A DNA stretch of 64,000 nt from Sphaerobacter thermophilus DSM 20745 (GTDB lineage: Bacteria > Chloroflexota > Chloroflexia > Thermomicrobiales > Thermomicrobiaceae): the NCBI RefSeq assembly GCF_000024985.1, contig NC_013523.1, positions 1,736,001 to 1,800,000 on the forward strand, given 5' to 3'. Position 1 is the stretch's first letter. The number at the start of each line of letters is the position of its first letter. The notes under the pieces were generated by a model. The model was not told the DNA's origin and made no database searches. It saw nothing but the letters and a program-made list of their open reading frames with translations. Shown here in pieces: positions 25,610 to 35,728 of the stretch. The position numbers and the translations under genes are program-made.

Positions 25610-25745
25610 GGGGGCACCGGGCACGCAGTCCCAGACCACTTCCGCACCTTTGTACTATCCAGCGGCGCGGCCTGCGCTCGTATACTGCCAATGTGCCGGG
25701 TTTCCTCGGCGCCCGATACCGTTGGGAGAAAGGACCCCGGGTACC

Positions 25746-27899
25746 GTGGAGCACTTCGACGAGCCCGCCCCGACGAGGTCCGTGTCGGGCGACTCCGAGC
25801 GATTGCGCGCGAACATCGAGCACGCCGCAGCGCTCATCGCCGACGGCCGTGAAGACGACGCCATCCCCTTGCTCCGGGCCGCTATCGAGGCCGGATACCC
25901 GGGCGCCGACGCGCGCGTGCTGCTCGGTGAGGTCCTGCTCCGCCATGGAGACACGGACGGACGGACGCTGCTCCAGGTCGCGACGATCGACGCCACCTGG
26001 GGAGCCCGTGCCCAGGCCGCGCTGCGGGCCGCTGACGGACACGCGGAAGAGCGAGCGGCCGTGGAGGCACCCTCACGGAAGCGGCCGCGCCGTGGGGCGC
26101 GGCTCGACCCGCTGACGATCGGCCCCTTCCCTCACACGAACCGCCTTCCACCGGCTGCCGCCCGTGTGATGGCCGAAGCAGATGCGGACGTGGCACGAGG
26201 GCGCCTTGAGAGCGCGCTCGATCTGACCGTCTACGCCGAGACGCTCGCCCCGGACGATCTCTCCATCTTCGTACGCCACGCCGAACTCCTCGTCGCCACA
26301 CAGCGCCAGGCCAAAGCGCTGGCGCTGGCCGCCACGATCCGCAGGCTCGCGGCGCTGCGCAGCGAGACCGAGCATGACCTGGCCCTTGCGCGCGTGGTCG
26401 CGCACGCCGCTCCCACGCTGGACAACGTCCTGGCTCTGGCACGAGCCGCGCTGGCCGCCGGCGACGCGTCGCTCAGCGACACCTACGTACCGGCTGCCAC
26501 CGCCGCCCTGTTGGAGGCCGGAGACGCAGCGGGTGCGCTCGATCTCGCCCGCGAGTGGCACGCCCAGGCGCCCGGTAGCTCGGTCGCCCGCCTCACCTAC
26601 GTCCGTGAACTGCTCCGCTCCGGCCAGGTGGCCGAGGCAGCCGATCTGACCCAAGATGTGGGACACGACCCGGCCTCATTTGTGGCTGCGCTGGCCGTCG
26701 CCGCCGCGACAGGTGCGAAGACGCAGTGGTCCCTCATCGCGCGGCTGGCTCGGGACGCTGCCGCCGGGCGCGTGGACCGGATCGAGGCCCAGCGCCTGTA
26801 GAGCGACGTGGCAGCGGTGTTGCCGGAGGGCACGGCCATGCCCGTGCTGCGCGCGCTGCTCGCGCTGGCCGTGGGTGACTCGCGCGAGGTCACCGCCCGG
26901 CTCGCGGGCTTCCGGCCGGCCGACCGCGTCAGTGCCTTCGTTGCGGCGGTGTGCTCGCTCCGCGCCCTGGGTCCGGACGCTGACTCCGCAACCGTGCTCC
27001 CGCCACTCCGGGCTGCCTTCGACCTGGCGGCGCACCCCGACGTCGCGGCCTTCGTGTCGGAGAATCCCCTCTTCGATCCTCCAGCGACGGCGGCATCTCT
27101 CGGTGAGAGCCTCGCCAACCTGCTCGTCGAGCGTGGTGAGTTCCAGGAGGCCCTCGCTGTCTACGAGCGACTCATGGGGCAGTACCCGGACACCCATCGG
27201 TACGCCCGTGCCCACGCCGAACTGGTGGGCCGCGCCGGCGAGACGGCCGAAGCCCTCGCAAAGCTCGATGCGTTGCGCGAGCAGGAGGAGGCCGCCGGGC
27301 GGCACGCCGAGGCGGAAAAAACCCTCGAGACGATGGTGCGCATCGCTCCGAGCCACCTCCCGCTGCGCGAGCGGCTGGTCGATATCCATCTCAAGCGCGG
27401 CCGGCTGGCAGAAGCCCTCCGCGAACTCTTCACCCTTGCGCAGTTGCTGGAGCGGCACGGCCGCGTCGCGGAGGCGATCGCTCACCTGCGCCGCGCCGCC
27501 GAGATCGCCACCCTCATGGGCGACTGGGAGAAGGTCGAGCCGATCTACGGCTACATGATCCGCCTGGCGCCCGAAGACATCGGGCTGCGGCACGCCGCCG
27601 CCGCCACCTTCGTCCAGCACGGGCGCATCGCGGAGGCCACGGCACAGCTCCAGGAGGTCTTTCGCATCGCGAGAACCCAGGAGGACTACGACGAAGCCAT
27701 CGCTGCGCTCCACCAGATCATCGCCCTCGATCCGACGGATCTGACGCCATACCACCGGCTCGGCGAGATCCTCGCCGCCGTCGGTGAGTACGGGCAGGCC
27801 GAGCGAGTCTACGGGCGCCTCGCCCAACTCGCGCCTGACGACCCGGCGATCAAGGCAAAGCAGGCCGCGCTGGCCGCCCTCGCCAAGAGACAACTATGA
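25746..27899 (+). pseudogene. TPR-repeat protein gene interrupted by an in-frame TAG
   Basis: One continuous reading frame of 718 codons is broken by a single TAG at 26799-26801 (codon 352). Both halves look like one helical-repeat protein. The first has repeated Ala/Leu-rich helix pairs; the second has clear TPR-like units (for example ALAVYERLMGQYPDTHRYARAHAELVGRAG and AERVYGRLAQLAPDDPAIKAKQAAL). The next in-frame GTG is only six bases after the stop and has no ribosome site, which argues against two real genes. CAG to TAG is the simplest explanation. It may be a true nonsense mutation, a sequencing error or a readthrough site. The GTG start at 25746 is approximate. It may be an assembly scaffold, but no function is known. 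Confidence 0.7.
26799..26801 (+). other. In-frame amber codon in the TPR gene
   Basis: TAG in the context CAGCGCCTG-TAG-AGCGACGTG. The reading frame is open on both sides for more than 350 codons. Confidence 0.85.
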
Positions 27900-27952
27900 A
27901 CAACACGTGCGCCGCCGCGGGCCGCGCCCCGTCAGGATCCGCCATGGCGCCG

Positions 27953-27961
27953 TGGTACAAT
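27953..27961 (+). promoter_or_regulatory. Extended -10 element for cdaA
   Basis: TGGTACAAT is a TGn-extended -10, 43 bp before the preferred cdaA start. No -35 at standard spacing is convincing. Confidence 0.45.
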
Positions 27962-28003
27962 CCAATCAGCTAGCTGGGCAAGTCCGTCGTCAGGGTGCCG
28001 CTC

Positions 28004-28909
28004 ATGCCCGAACTCCCGTGGATCTTTACTCGCCTCGACTTCCGGGCCATCATCGACATCTTCGCCGTGGCCCTGATCTTCTTCGGCGTGCTCTGGGTAG
28101 CCCAGGGCACACGCGCCACGCAGTTGATCCGCGGGTTGCTGATCCTGATCGTCGTGGTCGTCGGTGTCGCCAACATCTTCAACCTGACAGCACTGAAATG
28201 GCTGCTCGACAAGGCACTCCCGGCGCTCATCATCTCCGTGCCGGTCGTCTTCCAGCCGGAGCTACGCCGGGCACTGGAGCAGCTCGGTCACACCGGCTCC
28301 TGGTTGCGACCACCCTTCACGGCCGCCGCTGAGACCGACCTGGAGAGCACCGTCGAGGAGATCTCGCGTGCCGCCGTCCAGTTATCGCGCCACCGCTACG
28401 GTGCCCTCATCGTGATCGAACGTGAGACCGGGCTGCAGGACTATGTCGACCGCGGCGTGCCACTCGACGCCACGCTAACTCGGCAGCTCCTGATCAACAT
28501 CTTCTACCCCAACTCGCCCCTGCACGACGGCGCGGTCATCGTACGCAACGACCGGATCCTCGCGGCGAGTTGCGTGCTGCCGCTCAGCGACAACGTTGCC
28601 ACCGGCGGTCAGCTCGGGACGCGCCACCGCGCCGCCATGGGCATCACCGAGGAGTCCGACGCCATCGCCGTCGTCGTCTCAGAGGAGACGGGCCAGATCG
28701 CGGTTGCACACAACGGGCGGCTCTACCGAAATCTGGACCCGGAGCGGCTGCGGAAGGTCCTGCGTACGCTGCTGCGGCTTGACCGCCCCGAGCGCACCAT
28801 CCGCCGGCGCGTGCGGCTGAACGGGCCACCACCGCCCGCCGACGGCCTGGGCGATAACCGGGAGCGAGCGCCTGAAGATGGAGCGAGGACTGCAACCCGT
28901 GCTGACTAG
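28004..28909 (+). CDS. cdaA: Diadenylate cyclase CdaA (DisA_N domain)
   Basis: The 301-residue membrane enzyme joins two ATP into cyclic di-AMP. Three N-terminal helices (about 13-85) precede the DisA_N catalytic domain with DGA at 175-177 (SPLHDGAVIV) and RHR at 207-209 (LGTRHRAAMG). c-di-AMP controls potassium and osmolyte balance and wall homeostasis in many bacteria. I prefer the ATG at 28004 with AGGGTG upstream; GTG 27995 is possible. The 3' end overlaps the ybbR-like gene by 32 bp, matching the conserved cdaA-cdaR pair. The usual third member glmM is not here. Confidence 0.95.
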   Translation: MPELPWIFTRLDFRAIIDIFAVALIFFGVLWVAQGTRATQLIRGLLILIVVVVGVANIFNLTALKWLLDKALPALIISVPVVFQPELRRALEQLGHTGSWLRPPFTAAAETDLESTVEEISRAAVQLSRHRYGALIVIERETGLQDYVDRGVPLDATLTRQLLINIFYPNSPLHDGAVIVRNDRILAASCVLPLSDNVATGGQLGTRHRAAMGITEESDAIAVVVSEETGQIAVAHNGRLYRNLDPERLRKVLRTLLRLDRPERTIRRRVRLNGPPPPADGLGDNRERAPEDGARTATRAD

Positions 28910-29303
28910 GCTGCGCCAGTTCCTCGACACCGGGAACCTCTTCCGGTTCATCCTGGCGCTCATCCTCGCCTTCGCGCTGTGGGCCTGGGTGACCAGCGAG
29001 CAGGACCCGGAGATCAGCAAGGTTCTGCCCGCCGTGCCGGTGGTTGCCACCGACGTGCCCGACGGCTTCACGGTCATCGGCACTCTCGGCACGGTTGAGA
29101 TACGCCTGCAAGGCCCGCGCAGTCGCATCAACGCGCTGGAAGAGGGCGCCGTCCGGGCCACTGTCGACCTCGGCGACATCGAGGAGCCGGGACTCTACCA
29201 GGAACGAGTCTCGGTCGACGTGCCGTCCGGCGTGCGCGTCCGCAGCGTGCAGCCCTCCCAGATCACCGTCCAGCTCGAGCGCGCCACCGGCTCAGGCTCC
29301 TGA
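28878..29303 (+). CDS. CdaR-like protein with a single YbbR domain
   Basis: The 141-residue protein has one N-terminal membrane anchor (FRFILALILAFALWAWVTSEQ, about 23-42) and one YbbR repeat (about 50-138, from PVVATDVPDGFTVIGTL to PSQITVQLE). The Bacillus CdaR regulator of CdaA carries several YbbR repeats, so this is a short version. It overlaps cdaA by 32 bp, which supports coordinate synthesis and a direct interaction at the membrane. The regulatory role is inferred from the pairing. Confidence 0.85.
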   Translation: MERGLQPVLTRLRQFLDTGNLFRFILALILAFALWAWVTSEQDPEISKVLPAVPVVATDVPDGFTVIGTLGTVEIRLQGPRSRINALEEGAVRATVDLGDIEEPGLYQERVSVDVPSGVRVRSVQPSQITVQLERATGSGS

Positions 29304-29403
29304 TCCCCACTCCCGGCACGAACCTGCGTGTCAATGCAACGACTGAGCCTTCCCAGGAGGGCCGGCGTCGGCCGGTGCAGCCCCCGTCCACCCATAACTA
29401 ACT

Positions 29404-29444
29404 CTCCTCTCCCAACGTTGGGAAAGGGGTCGGGGGTGAGGGCC
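29404..29444 (+). repeat. REP-like palindromic repeat, copy 1
   Basis: A palindrome (CTCTCCCAACGTTGGGAAAGGGG) is followed by TCGGGGGTGAGGGCC. A related copy lies in the opposite orientation at 57058-57100. The 265-bp gap between the cdaR-like gene and the ANTAR regulator holds this element and no recognisable gene. Confidence 0.65.
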
Positions 29445-29568
29445 GCCCCCCAGGAAGCAGCTTCGTGCGCCAGCCGCGCTCCTGGTTTGGGCACGCGGCC
29501 CAAGCGGCAGCCTACCGGCGTTACGTTGAAAAGCACCAATGATGAGTTGCGGGTGAGCTCGGCGTAGT

Positions 29569-30171
29569 CTAAGAGGACCGGGTCTCGACCTGGTGCGTGA
29601 GGAGGATGGCCTCGGCGACCTCCCGCATCGACTTGCGGTTGTCCATGCTTGTGCGCCGCATGCGGTTGAAGGCTTCCGCCTCCTTGAGGCCGTGGACCTC
29701 CATCAGGATGCCCTTCGCGCGCTCGATCAGCTTGCGCGTCTCCAGCGCGTCCTTGAGCTGCTCCACCTCATTCTCCAGCCCCTGAAGGTCGTGGAAACGC
29801 GCGAGGGCCAGTTCGATGACCGGCATCAACTCGCTCTCGCGGAAGGGCTTGACCAGGTACCCGGAGACTCCTGCTCGCTTCGCACGCTCGATGAGATTCT
29901 GCTCGCTGTAGGCGGTGAGGAGCACGACCGGCGCGATGCGGCTCTGGGTCAGCCGTTCGGCCGCTTCGATGCCGTCCATGTCTGGCATCTTGATGTCGAG
30001 GACGACGAGGTCCGGATGGAGCTTCTGGGCGAGCTCGATGGCCGTCCGCCCATCGGCGGCCTCGCCGACGACATCGTAGCCGAGGTGCGTCAGCATCTCG
30101 CGCAGATCCATCCGGATGATGGATTCATCGTCGGCGATGATGATTCGCGCCCTGCGCGACGCGCTCTCCAT
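29569..30171 (-). CDS. ANTAR-domain response regulator (antiterminator)
   Basis: A 200-residue protein with an N-terminal receiver domain ([18 protein letters not shown]; phospho-acceptor Asp59 in [12 protein letters not shown]; Lys in YLVKPF), a short coiled coil (about 125-145) and a C-terminal ANTAR domain ([31 protein letters not shown]). ANTAR regulators bind dual-hexaloop RNA to prevent termination. I chose the ATG at 30171 preceded by GGAGAGTGGGG. No kinase gene is adjacent and I saw no obvious ANTAR target RNA in the window. Confidence 0.93.
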   Translation of the reverse strand: MESASRRARIIIADDESIIRMDLREMLTHLGYDVVGEAADGRTAIELAQKLHPDLVVLDIKMPDMDGIEAAERLTQSRIAPVVLLTAYSEQNLIERAKRAGVSGYLVKPFRESELMPVIELALARFHDLQGLENEVEQLKDALETRKLIERAKGILMEVHGLKEAEAFNRMRRTSMDNRKSMREVAEAILLTHQVETRSS

Positions 30172-30253
30172 ATCCCCACTCTCCGCTCGTCTGACTGGGG
30201 AGTCCCACGCCGGGGTGCGGAGGCGACGCACTCGCCCGGATATTCAAGATGTT

Positions 30254-30330
<77 letters not shown>

Positions 30331-30375
30331 AAACTACGCGCAGTATAGCACAGATGGGCCCCTCCTCACAAAGGG

Positions 30376-30414
30376 AGCGGCCCACACCGCGGACGTATCC
30401 ACGGGTGGGCCGCT
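30376..30414 (-). terminator. Terminator-like hairpin after rplL
   Basis: A 10-bp perfect stem (30376-30385 with 30405-30414) with a 19-base loop lies 33 bases past the rplL stop. It is followed on the minus strand by CCCTTTG, a weak T run. It would end the ribosomal protein transcript before tRNA-Pro. Confidence 0.55.
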
Positions 30415-30446
30415 GTGGCTCGCATGGCGAGTGCCAGCGAAGGTCG

Positions 30447-30845
30447 TTACTTGACCTCCACCTTGGCGCCGGCCTCCTCGAGCTTGGCCTTGGCCGCCTC
30501 GGCCTCCTCCTTGGACACGCCCTCTTTGACGGCCTTCGGCGCGGCCTCGACCAGATCCTTCGCCTCCTTGAGGCCCAGGTTGGTCAGCTCGCGGACCGCC
30601 TTGATGACCTGGATCTTGTTCGGGCCGACATCAGCCAGCACCACGTCGAACTGCGTCTTCTCCTCGGCCTCGGCCGCCGCGGCATCCCCACCCGCAGCGC
30701 CCGGCGCCGCCGCCACCGCGACCGGCGCAGCAGCGGTCACGCCGAAGCGCTCCTCGAGCGCCTTGACGAGCTGGGACAGCTCCAGCACCGTCATCTGCTC
30801 GATGGTGCTGATCAGTTCTTCCATCTTCTCCTGGCCCACAGCCAT
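30447..30845 (-). CDS. rplL: 50S ribosomal protein L7/L12
   Basis: The 132-residue stalk protein has the N-terminal dimerisation helix ([23 protein letters not shown]), an Ala/Gly/Pro-rich hinge (about 38-62) and the C-terminal factor-binding domain ([25 protein letters not shown] and [14 protein letters not shown]). It recruits GTPase factors to the ribosome as part of the L10(L12)n stalk. The ATG at 30845 has AGGAGG seven bases upstream; a 14-codon upstream extension lacks a site. It follows rplJ after 54 bp. No rpoB follows. Confidence 0.97.
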   Translation of the reverse strand: MAVGQEKMEELISTIEQMTVLELSQLVKALEERFGVTAAAPVAVAAAPGAAGGDAAAAEAEEKTQFDVVLADVGPNKIQVIKAVRELTNLGLKEAKDLVEAAPKAVKEGVSKEEAEAAKAKLEEAGAKVEVK

Positions 30846-30899
30846 GTCTGGTCCTCCTATCTTGCCTGTACCGTCGACTGCTTGCACGCTATGCCGTTA

Positions 30900-31436
30900 C
30901 TACGCCGCCGACGCCTCGCTGCCACCCAACTGCTCGGCACGTGCCTGGAGCACGTACTGCAGCGAGCGGATCGTGCCAGCCAGCACGCCCACCAGGCCGT
31001 ACAGCGGCGACTGCAGCCCTCCGACGACCTTGCCGAGCAGCACCTCCCGTGGCGGGAGCGTCGCCAGGCGCTCGACCTCGGCAGCCGGAATGACCTGCCC
31101 CTCCAGCACCGCGCCCTTGATCTGGAGGATGCGGGACGTCCGCACGAAGTCGTTGATGATCTTCGCCGGCTGCACAGGGTCGTCCATCGCGACCACCAGG
31201 GCAGTCGGCCCTTCCAGGAGCGGGTGCAGCTCCTGCAGCCCCACACGCTCCGCCGCGATCGCGGTCAGCGTGTTCTTGACGACGCGGATGTTCGATTGAT
31301 GCGGCCGCAGTTGCGCCCGCAGGCCCTGCATGTCCGCCACGTTCAGACCGCGATAGTCGGTCAGGATCGAGAGCGTCGCGCTGGAGAGCAACTGGCTGAT
31401 CTCTTCGACCTCTTGCACCTTCTTGGGGGTAGGCAC
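30900..31436 (-). CDS. rplJ: 50S ribosomal protein L10
   Basis: A 178-residue L10, with the N-terminal rRNA-binding domain (LTDYRGLNVADMQGLRAQLR and IRVVKNTLTAIAAERVG) and the C-terminal helix that binds L12 dimers. I chose the GTG at 31436 because GAGGAGG sits eight bases upstream; an in-frame ATG at 31490 would place the start inside the leader. L10-L12 typically represses its own mRNA, and a terminator-like hairpin stands in this leader. Confidence 0.95.
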   Translation of the reverse strand: MPTPKKVQEVEEISQLLSSATLSILTDYRGLNVADMQGLRAQLRPHQSNIRVVKNTLTAIAAERVGLQELHPLLEGPTALVVAMDDPVQPAKIINDFVRTSRILQIKGAVLEGQVIPAAEVERLATLPPREVLLGKVVGGLQSPLYGLVGVLAGTIRSLQYVLQARAEQLGGSEASAA

Positions 31437-31663
31437 CGTCTTCACCTCCTCTCCGTCCCGTTTTGTGTGTTCAGTGTCCCGACCAAACAAGAACCCCGCG
31501 CCGTGAGGCGCGGGGCGGAATCACCAGGCACAGCGCGGGACAGCCCGCGTCGGTGGTCACTTCCCGCGCGCCTCGGCTGGATGATTAAGTGCTCACGCAC
31601 CCCAGCGGTCTTCGGCGCACGTCGGCTATCCGATTGGTGTCCGGCGGCCGGGCCGCGTAGCGG
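31437..31663 (-). promoter_or_regulatory. Candidate L10 leader / attenuator region
   Basis: The 227-bp gap between rplA and rplJ is GC-rich and structured. A 9-bp perfect hairpin (31494-31502 with 31507-31515, GTGA loop on the plus strand) is followed on the minus strand by TTCTTGTTT. That is an intrinsic terminator about 60 bases before rplJ. An L10-L12 binding leader is expected at this place from established knowledge; I did not fold the full consensus. Confidence 0.55.
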
Positions 31664-32389
31664 CTAGGCGGCGAAGTTCGACGCCTCCTCCGTTGCCTTC
31701 GCAACGTCGACCGGGACGCCGGGGCCCATTGTACTCGTCAGCGTGATCGAGCGGCAATACGTGCCCTTGACGGCCGCCGGCTTCGCCCGCATCACGGCGT
31801 CCACCAGGGCGTAGAGGTTCTCGACCAACTGCTGGTCCTCGAAGCTCTCCTTGCCGATCACGGCGTGGATCAGCCCCGTGCGGTCGTTGCGGAACTCAAC
31901 CCGGCCGCGCTTCAGCTCCTGGATGACCGCCGGCAGATCCTCCGCTGACCGCACGACCGTACCGGAGCGCGGGTTGGGCATCAGGCCGCGCCGGCCGAGG
32001 ATGCGACCCAGGCCACCGACCTTGCCCATCTGGTCCGCCATGGCGATCGTCGCGTCGAATTCGAGCCAGCCGTCCTGGATCTTCTTGACCAGATCGTCAC
32101 TGCCCACGTAATCGGCGCCGGCCTCCTGCGCGATGCGCACCGCCTCACCGGCGGCGAAGACCAGCACGCGCGGCTCCTTCCCCGTACCATGGGGCAGGAC
32201 GACGGTGCTGCGCACGTTCTGATCCGCCTGGCGCGGATCGATGCCGAGCCGGAAGTGGGCTTCGATTGTCTCATCGAAGTCGGCGAAGGCCGTCTTCTTG
32301 ACCAGGGCGACGGCTTCTGCCGGCGTATAGAGACGGCCACGCTCGATCAGCTTGGCTGCCTCGAGATACTTCTTCCCTCGCTTGGGCAT
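31664..32389 (-). CDS. rplA: 50S ribosomal protein L1
   Basis: The 241-residue L1 starts MPKRGKKYLEAAKLIERG and carries the signature segments FDETIEAHFRLGIDPRQADQNVRSTVVLPHGTGK, GRILGRRGLMPNPRSGTVV and GPGVPVDV near the end. It forms the L1 stalk that moves E-site tRNA, and often represses the L11-L1 operon by binding its mRNA. It follows rplK by 74 bp. Length and domain order are standard. Confidence 0.97.
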   Translation of the reverse strand: MPKRGKKYLEAAKLIERGRLYTPAEAVALVKKTAFADFDETIEAHFRLGIDPRQADQNVRSTVVLPHGTGKEPRVLVFAAGEAVRIAQEAGADYVGSDDLVKKIQDGWLEFDATIAMADQMGKVGGLGRILGRRGLMPNPRSGTVVRSAEDLPAVIQELKRGRVEFRNDRTGLIHAVIGKESFEDQQLVENLYALVDAVMRAKPAAVKGTYCRSITLTSTMGPGVPVDVAKATEEASNFAA

Positions 32390-32463
32390 TCTTGTGCTCC
32401 TCGTGGTCCTGGCGGGGCGCTGGCCCCTCCCACACCTGCGACATCCCAGCCGGAACGACCGGG

Positions 32464-32889
32464 CTAGTCGACGACCTCGATCCCCATGCTCCGCGCGGAG
32501 CCCTCGATCTGCTTCATCGCGCCTTCGAGGTCAACCGCGTTGAGGTCGGGCATCTTGATCTCGGCGATCTCGCGGATCTGGTCCCGCGTGACCCGGCCCA
32601 CCTTGTTGCGGATCACGTCACCGGAACCCTTTTCGATCCCCGCAGCCCGGCGCAGCAGGTCAGCAGCCGGCGGCGTCTTGGTGACGAAGGTGAACGAGCG
32701 GTCCTCGTAGACCGTGATCACCACGGGGATGATCTGCCCGGCCAGATGGGCGGTGCGCTCGTTGTACTCCTTGCAGAAGTTCATGATGGCCACGCCGTGC
32801 TGACCGAGGGCCGGGCCGATCGGGGGAGCCGGGGTCGCCTTCCCGGCCGGAATCTGCAACTTGATGTACGCGCGGACCTTCTTAGCCAC
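32464..32889 (-). CDS. rplK: 50S ribosomal protein L11
   Basis: The 141-residue L11 has the N-terminal domain ([29 protein letters not shown]) that contacts EF-G and stringent factor, and the C-terminal rRNA-binding domain ([24 protein letters not shown], then [10 protein letters not shown]). The start is GTG, preceded by GGGAGGATTG. It is first in the rplKA pair after nusG. A GC hairpin in the 93-bp gap (about 32949-32970) could partly end the secE-nusG transcript. Confidence 0.97.
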   Translation of the reverse strand: MAKKVRAYIKLQIPAGKATPAPPIGPALGQHGVAIMNFCKEYNERTAHLAGQIIPVVITVYEDRSFTFVTKTPPAADLLRRAAGIEKGSGDVIRNKVGRVTRDQIREIAEIKMPDLNAVDLEGAMKQIEGSARSMGIEVVD

Positions 32890-32982
32890 GGTACGTCAAT
32901 CCTCCCTGGTGGTCCGAACGGGGATCAACCCCTCCCACATGCACAACCCGCCGGCACCGGCCGGCGGGTCTATCCGCTAACC

Positions 32983-33585
32983 CTACGCTTCGCGCTCGAC
33001 CTGAAGGAAGTCCAGCGTCACCGGGGTCTCGCGCCCGAAGAACGACACGAGCACCCGAACCTTACCCTTCTCCTGGTCGATCTCATCCACAGTGCCGCGG
33101 AAGTCGCTGAACGGCCCGTCGATGATGCGGACCACATCGCCAACCGCCAGCGACACCTTGACCCGAGGCGCCTCTGCCTCCATGCCGCGCATGATGGCCT
33201 GGACCTCGTCCTCGCCCAGCGGCGTCGGCTTGTTGCCCATGCCGACGAAGCCGGTGACACCGGGGGTGTTGCGGACGACGTACCAGGAATCGTCGTCCAT
33301 GATCATCCGGACCAGCACGTAGCCGGGGAAGACCTTGCGCTGCACACTATGGCGCTGGCCGGAGCGGATCTCGACCTCTTCCTGAGTCGGCACGACGACC
33401 TCGAAGATCTTGTCGGCCATGTCCATGGTCTCGATCCGGTGGAGCAGGTTCTGGCGGACCTTGTTCTCGTAACCCGAGTACGTGTGCACCACGTACCATT
33501 GGCCCCGCTGCTCGCCGGCCCCCTCGGCCATGGCTTCCTCTTCGCGCCGCCGCGCCAGGCGCGCGCGAAGCGTTCGTGCCGTCAT
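32983..33585 (-). CDS. nusG: Transcription termination/antitermination factor NusG
   Basis: A 200-residue protein with a basic N-terminal extension, the NGN domain from WYVVHTYSGYENKVRQNL (about 29-140) and the KOW domain at the end (VGDVVRIIDGPFSDFRGTVDEIDQEKGKVRVLVSFFGRETPVTLDF). NusG binds RNA polymerase and links it to Rho or the ribosome. The ATG has AGGAGGTCGC upstream. It follows secE after ten bases, the conserved secE-nusG pair. Confidence 0.97.
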   Translation of the reverse strand: MTARTLRARLARRREEEAMAEGAGEQRGQWYVVHTYSGYENKVRQNLLHRIETMDMADKIFEVVVPTQEEVEIRSGQRHSVQRKVFPGYVLVRMIMDDDSWYVVRNTPGVTGFVGMGNKPTPLGEDEVQAIMRGMEAEAPRVKVSLAVGDVVRIIDGPFSDFRGTVDEIDQEKGKVRVLVSFFGRETPVTLDFLQVEREA

Positions 33586-33595
33586 TTGCGACCTC

Positions 33596-33823
33596 CTAGA
33601 AGATGCTCCAGAGTCGAACGAAGGCCGCGTCCACCCCGCCTAGCAGCAACCCGAGGACGACCGAGATCGCAATGACGACCAGGGTCAGGTTTCGGGTCGT
33701 CTCGCGGTCGGGCCAGGTGATCTTCTTCATCTCGGCCACGGTGTCACGCGCGACCCGCTGCAGCGCTGCGACCCGGGCTCGCGGCTGCGGTTCATTCGCT
33801 CGCGTTCGTGTCCTCGTCGCCAT
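33596..33823 (-). CDS. secE: Preprotein translocase subunit SecE
   Basis: The 75-residue single-helix SecE stabilises the SecYEG channel. After a basic N-terminus it has the conserved amphipathic VARDTVAEMKKITWPDRETT motif and one membrane helix (LTLVVIAISVVLGLLLGGVDAAFV). The ATG at 33823 has GAGGAAGG upstream; a longer reading to 34003 crosses the tRNA-Trp side and is unlikely. It lies between tRNA-Trp and nusG, as in many genomes. Confidence 0.95.
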   Translation of the reverse strand: MATRTRTRANEPQPRARVAALQRVARDTVAEMKKITWPDRETTRNLTLVVIAISVVLGLLLGGVDAAFVRLWSIF

Positions 33824-33976
33824 GCATCCTTCCTCATGAGAGCCGCGCTGCTGCCCGGACGAGACGAGCCCGCACGCTGATGGCAGACAAAAGGGCGGAG
33901 CCCATCGGCTCTGCCCCACTACGACTCCCCACTGGGCACTCGCAGCGCGTCGGCTTCTCCCCGATGGGGGAAGCGG

Positions 33977-34049
<73 letters not shown>

Positions 34050-34080
34050 GTGCTGCGTGCCGCGCCTGAGCGCGCGGCGC

Positions 34081-34251
34081 TTAGCGCGTCTCGCGGTGCA
34101 ACCGAACGCACCGACAACGTGGGCAGAACTTTTTCAGCTCAAGCCGCCCGGGATCGTTCCGCCGATTCTTCTGCGTCGTGTAGTTCCGCTCTCGGCACTC
34201 GGTGCACTCGAGCGTGATGACGTGCCGGTCGGCCTTCGCCTTCTTGGCCAT
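34081..34251 (-). CDS. rpmG: 50S ribosomal protein L33 (zinc-binding form)
   Basis: The 56-residue protein starts [19 protein letters not shown] and ends RLHRETR. Two Cys pairs, C16/C19 (CTEC) and C43/C46 (CPRC), make it the zinc-containing type of L33 rather than the Cys-less paralogue. The [24 protein letters not shown] stretch is diagnostic. It sits in the classic place between tuf and tRNA-Trp/secE. This form needs zinc, so growth under zinc limitation could require a paralogue elsewhere. Confidence 0.95.
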   Translation of the reverse strand: MAKKAKADRHVITLECTECRERNYTTQKNRRNDPGRLELKKFCPRCRCVRLHRETR

Positions 34252-34278
34252 GATACCACATCCCCGTGCTGGATGCGA

Positions 34279-34305
34279 GGGCCCGCCAGCTCACCCGGCG
34301 GGCCC
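34279..34305 (-). other. Hairpin between tuf and rpmG
   Basis: A 9-bp perfect stem GGGCCCGCC/GGCGGGCCC with a nine-base loop. There is no T run on the minus-strand side, so it may be an mRNA processing or partial termination element that lets tuf be expressed above rpmG. Confidence 0.4.
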
Positions 34306-34320
34306 CCGCCACACCGTCAG

Positions 34321-35520
<1,200 letters not shown>

Positions 35521-35698
35521 GGCTTCTTGTAACCTCCGCGTACGAGGCGGCCCGCATCAGGCGCGTACAACAACGCGGGTCGAGCGCTTCCGCTCCCCGC
35601 TAACGCCTTACCCGATCCAGGCCGACTTGCCGATGCTCACACGTCATACACCTGAGATCCAACGCGCACCCGCGGAGCGACGCGGGCCCCATAATGGG

Positions 35699-35725
35699 GA
35701 AAAGGCCCATCACGCATGACGGGCC
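35699..35725 (-). terminator. Terminator between tRNA-Tyr and tuf
   Basis: On the minus strand a 9-bp stem (35717-35725 with 35704-35712, one G-U pair, four-base loop) is followed directly by TTTT (35700-35703). It would end or attenuate the tRNA transcript before tuf. Confidence 0.65.
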
Positions 35726-35728
35726 AGG

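Noticed and set aside
26802-27899. A separate gene starting at GTG 26808
   Set aside because: It is in the same frame as the preceding ORF, starts six bases after its stop and has no ribosome site. One interrupted gene is simpler.
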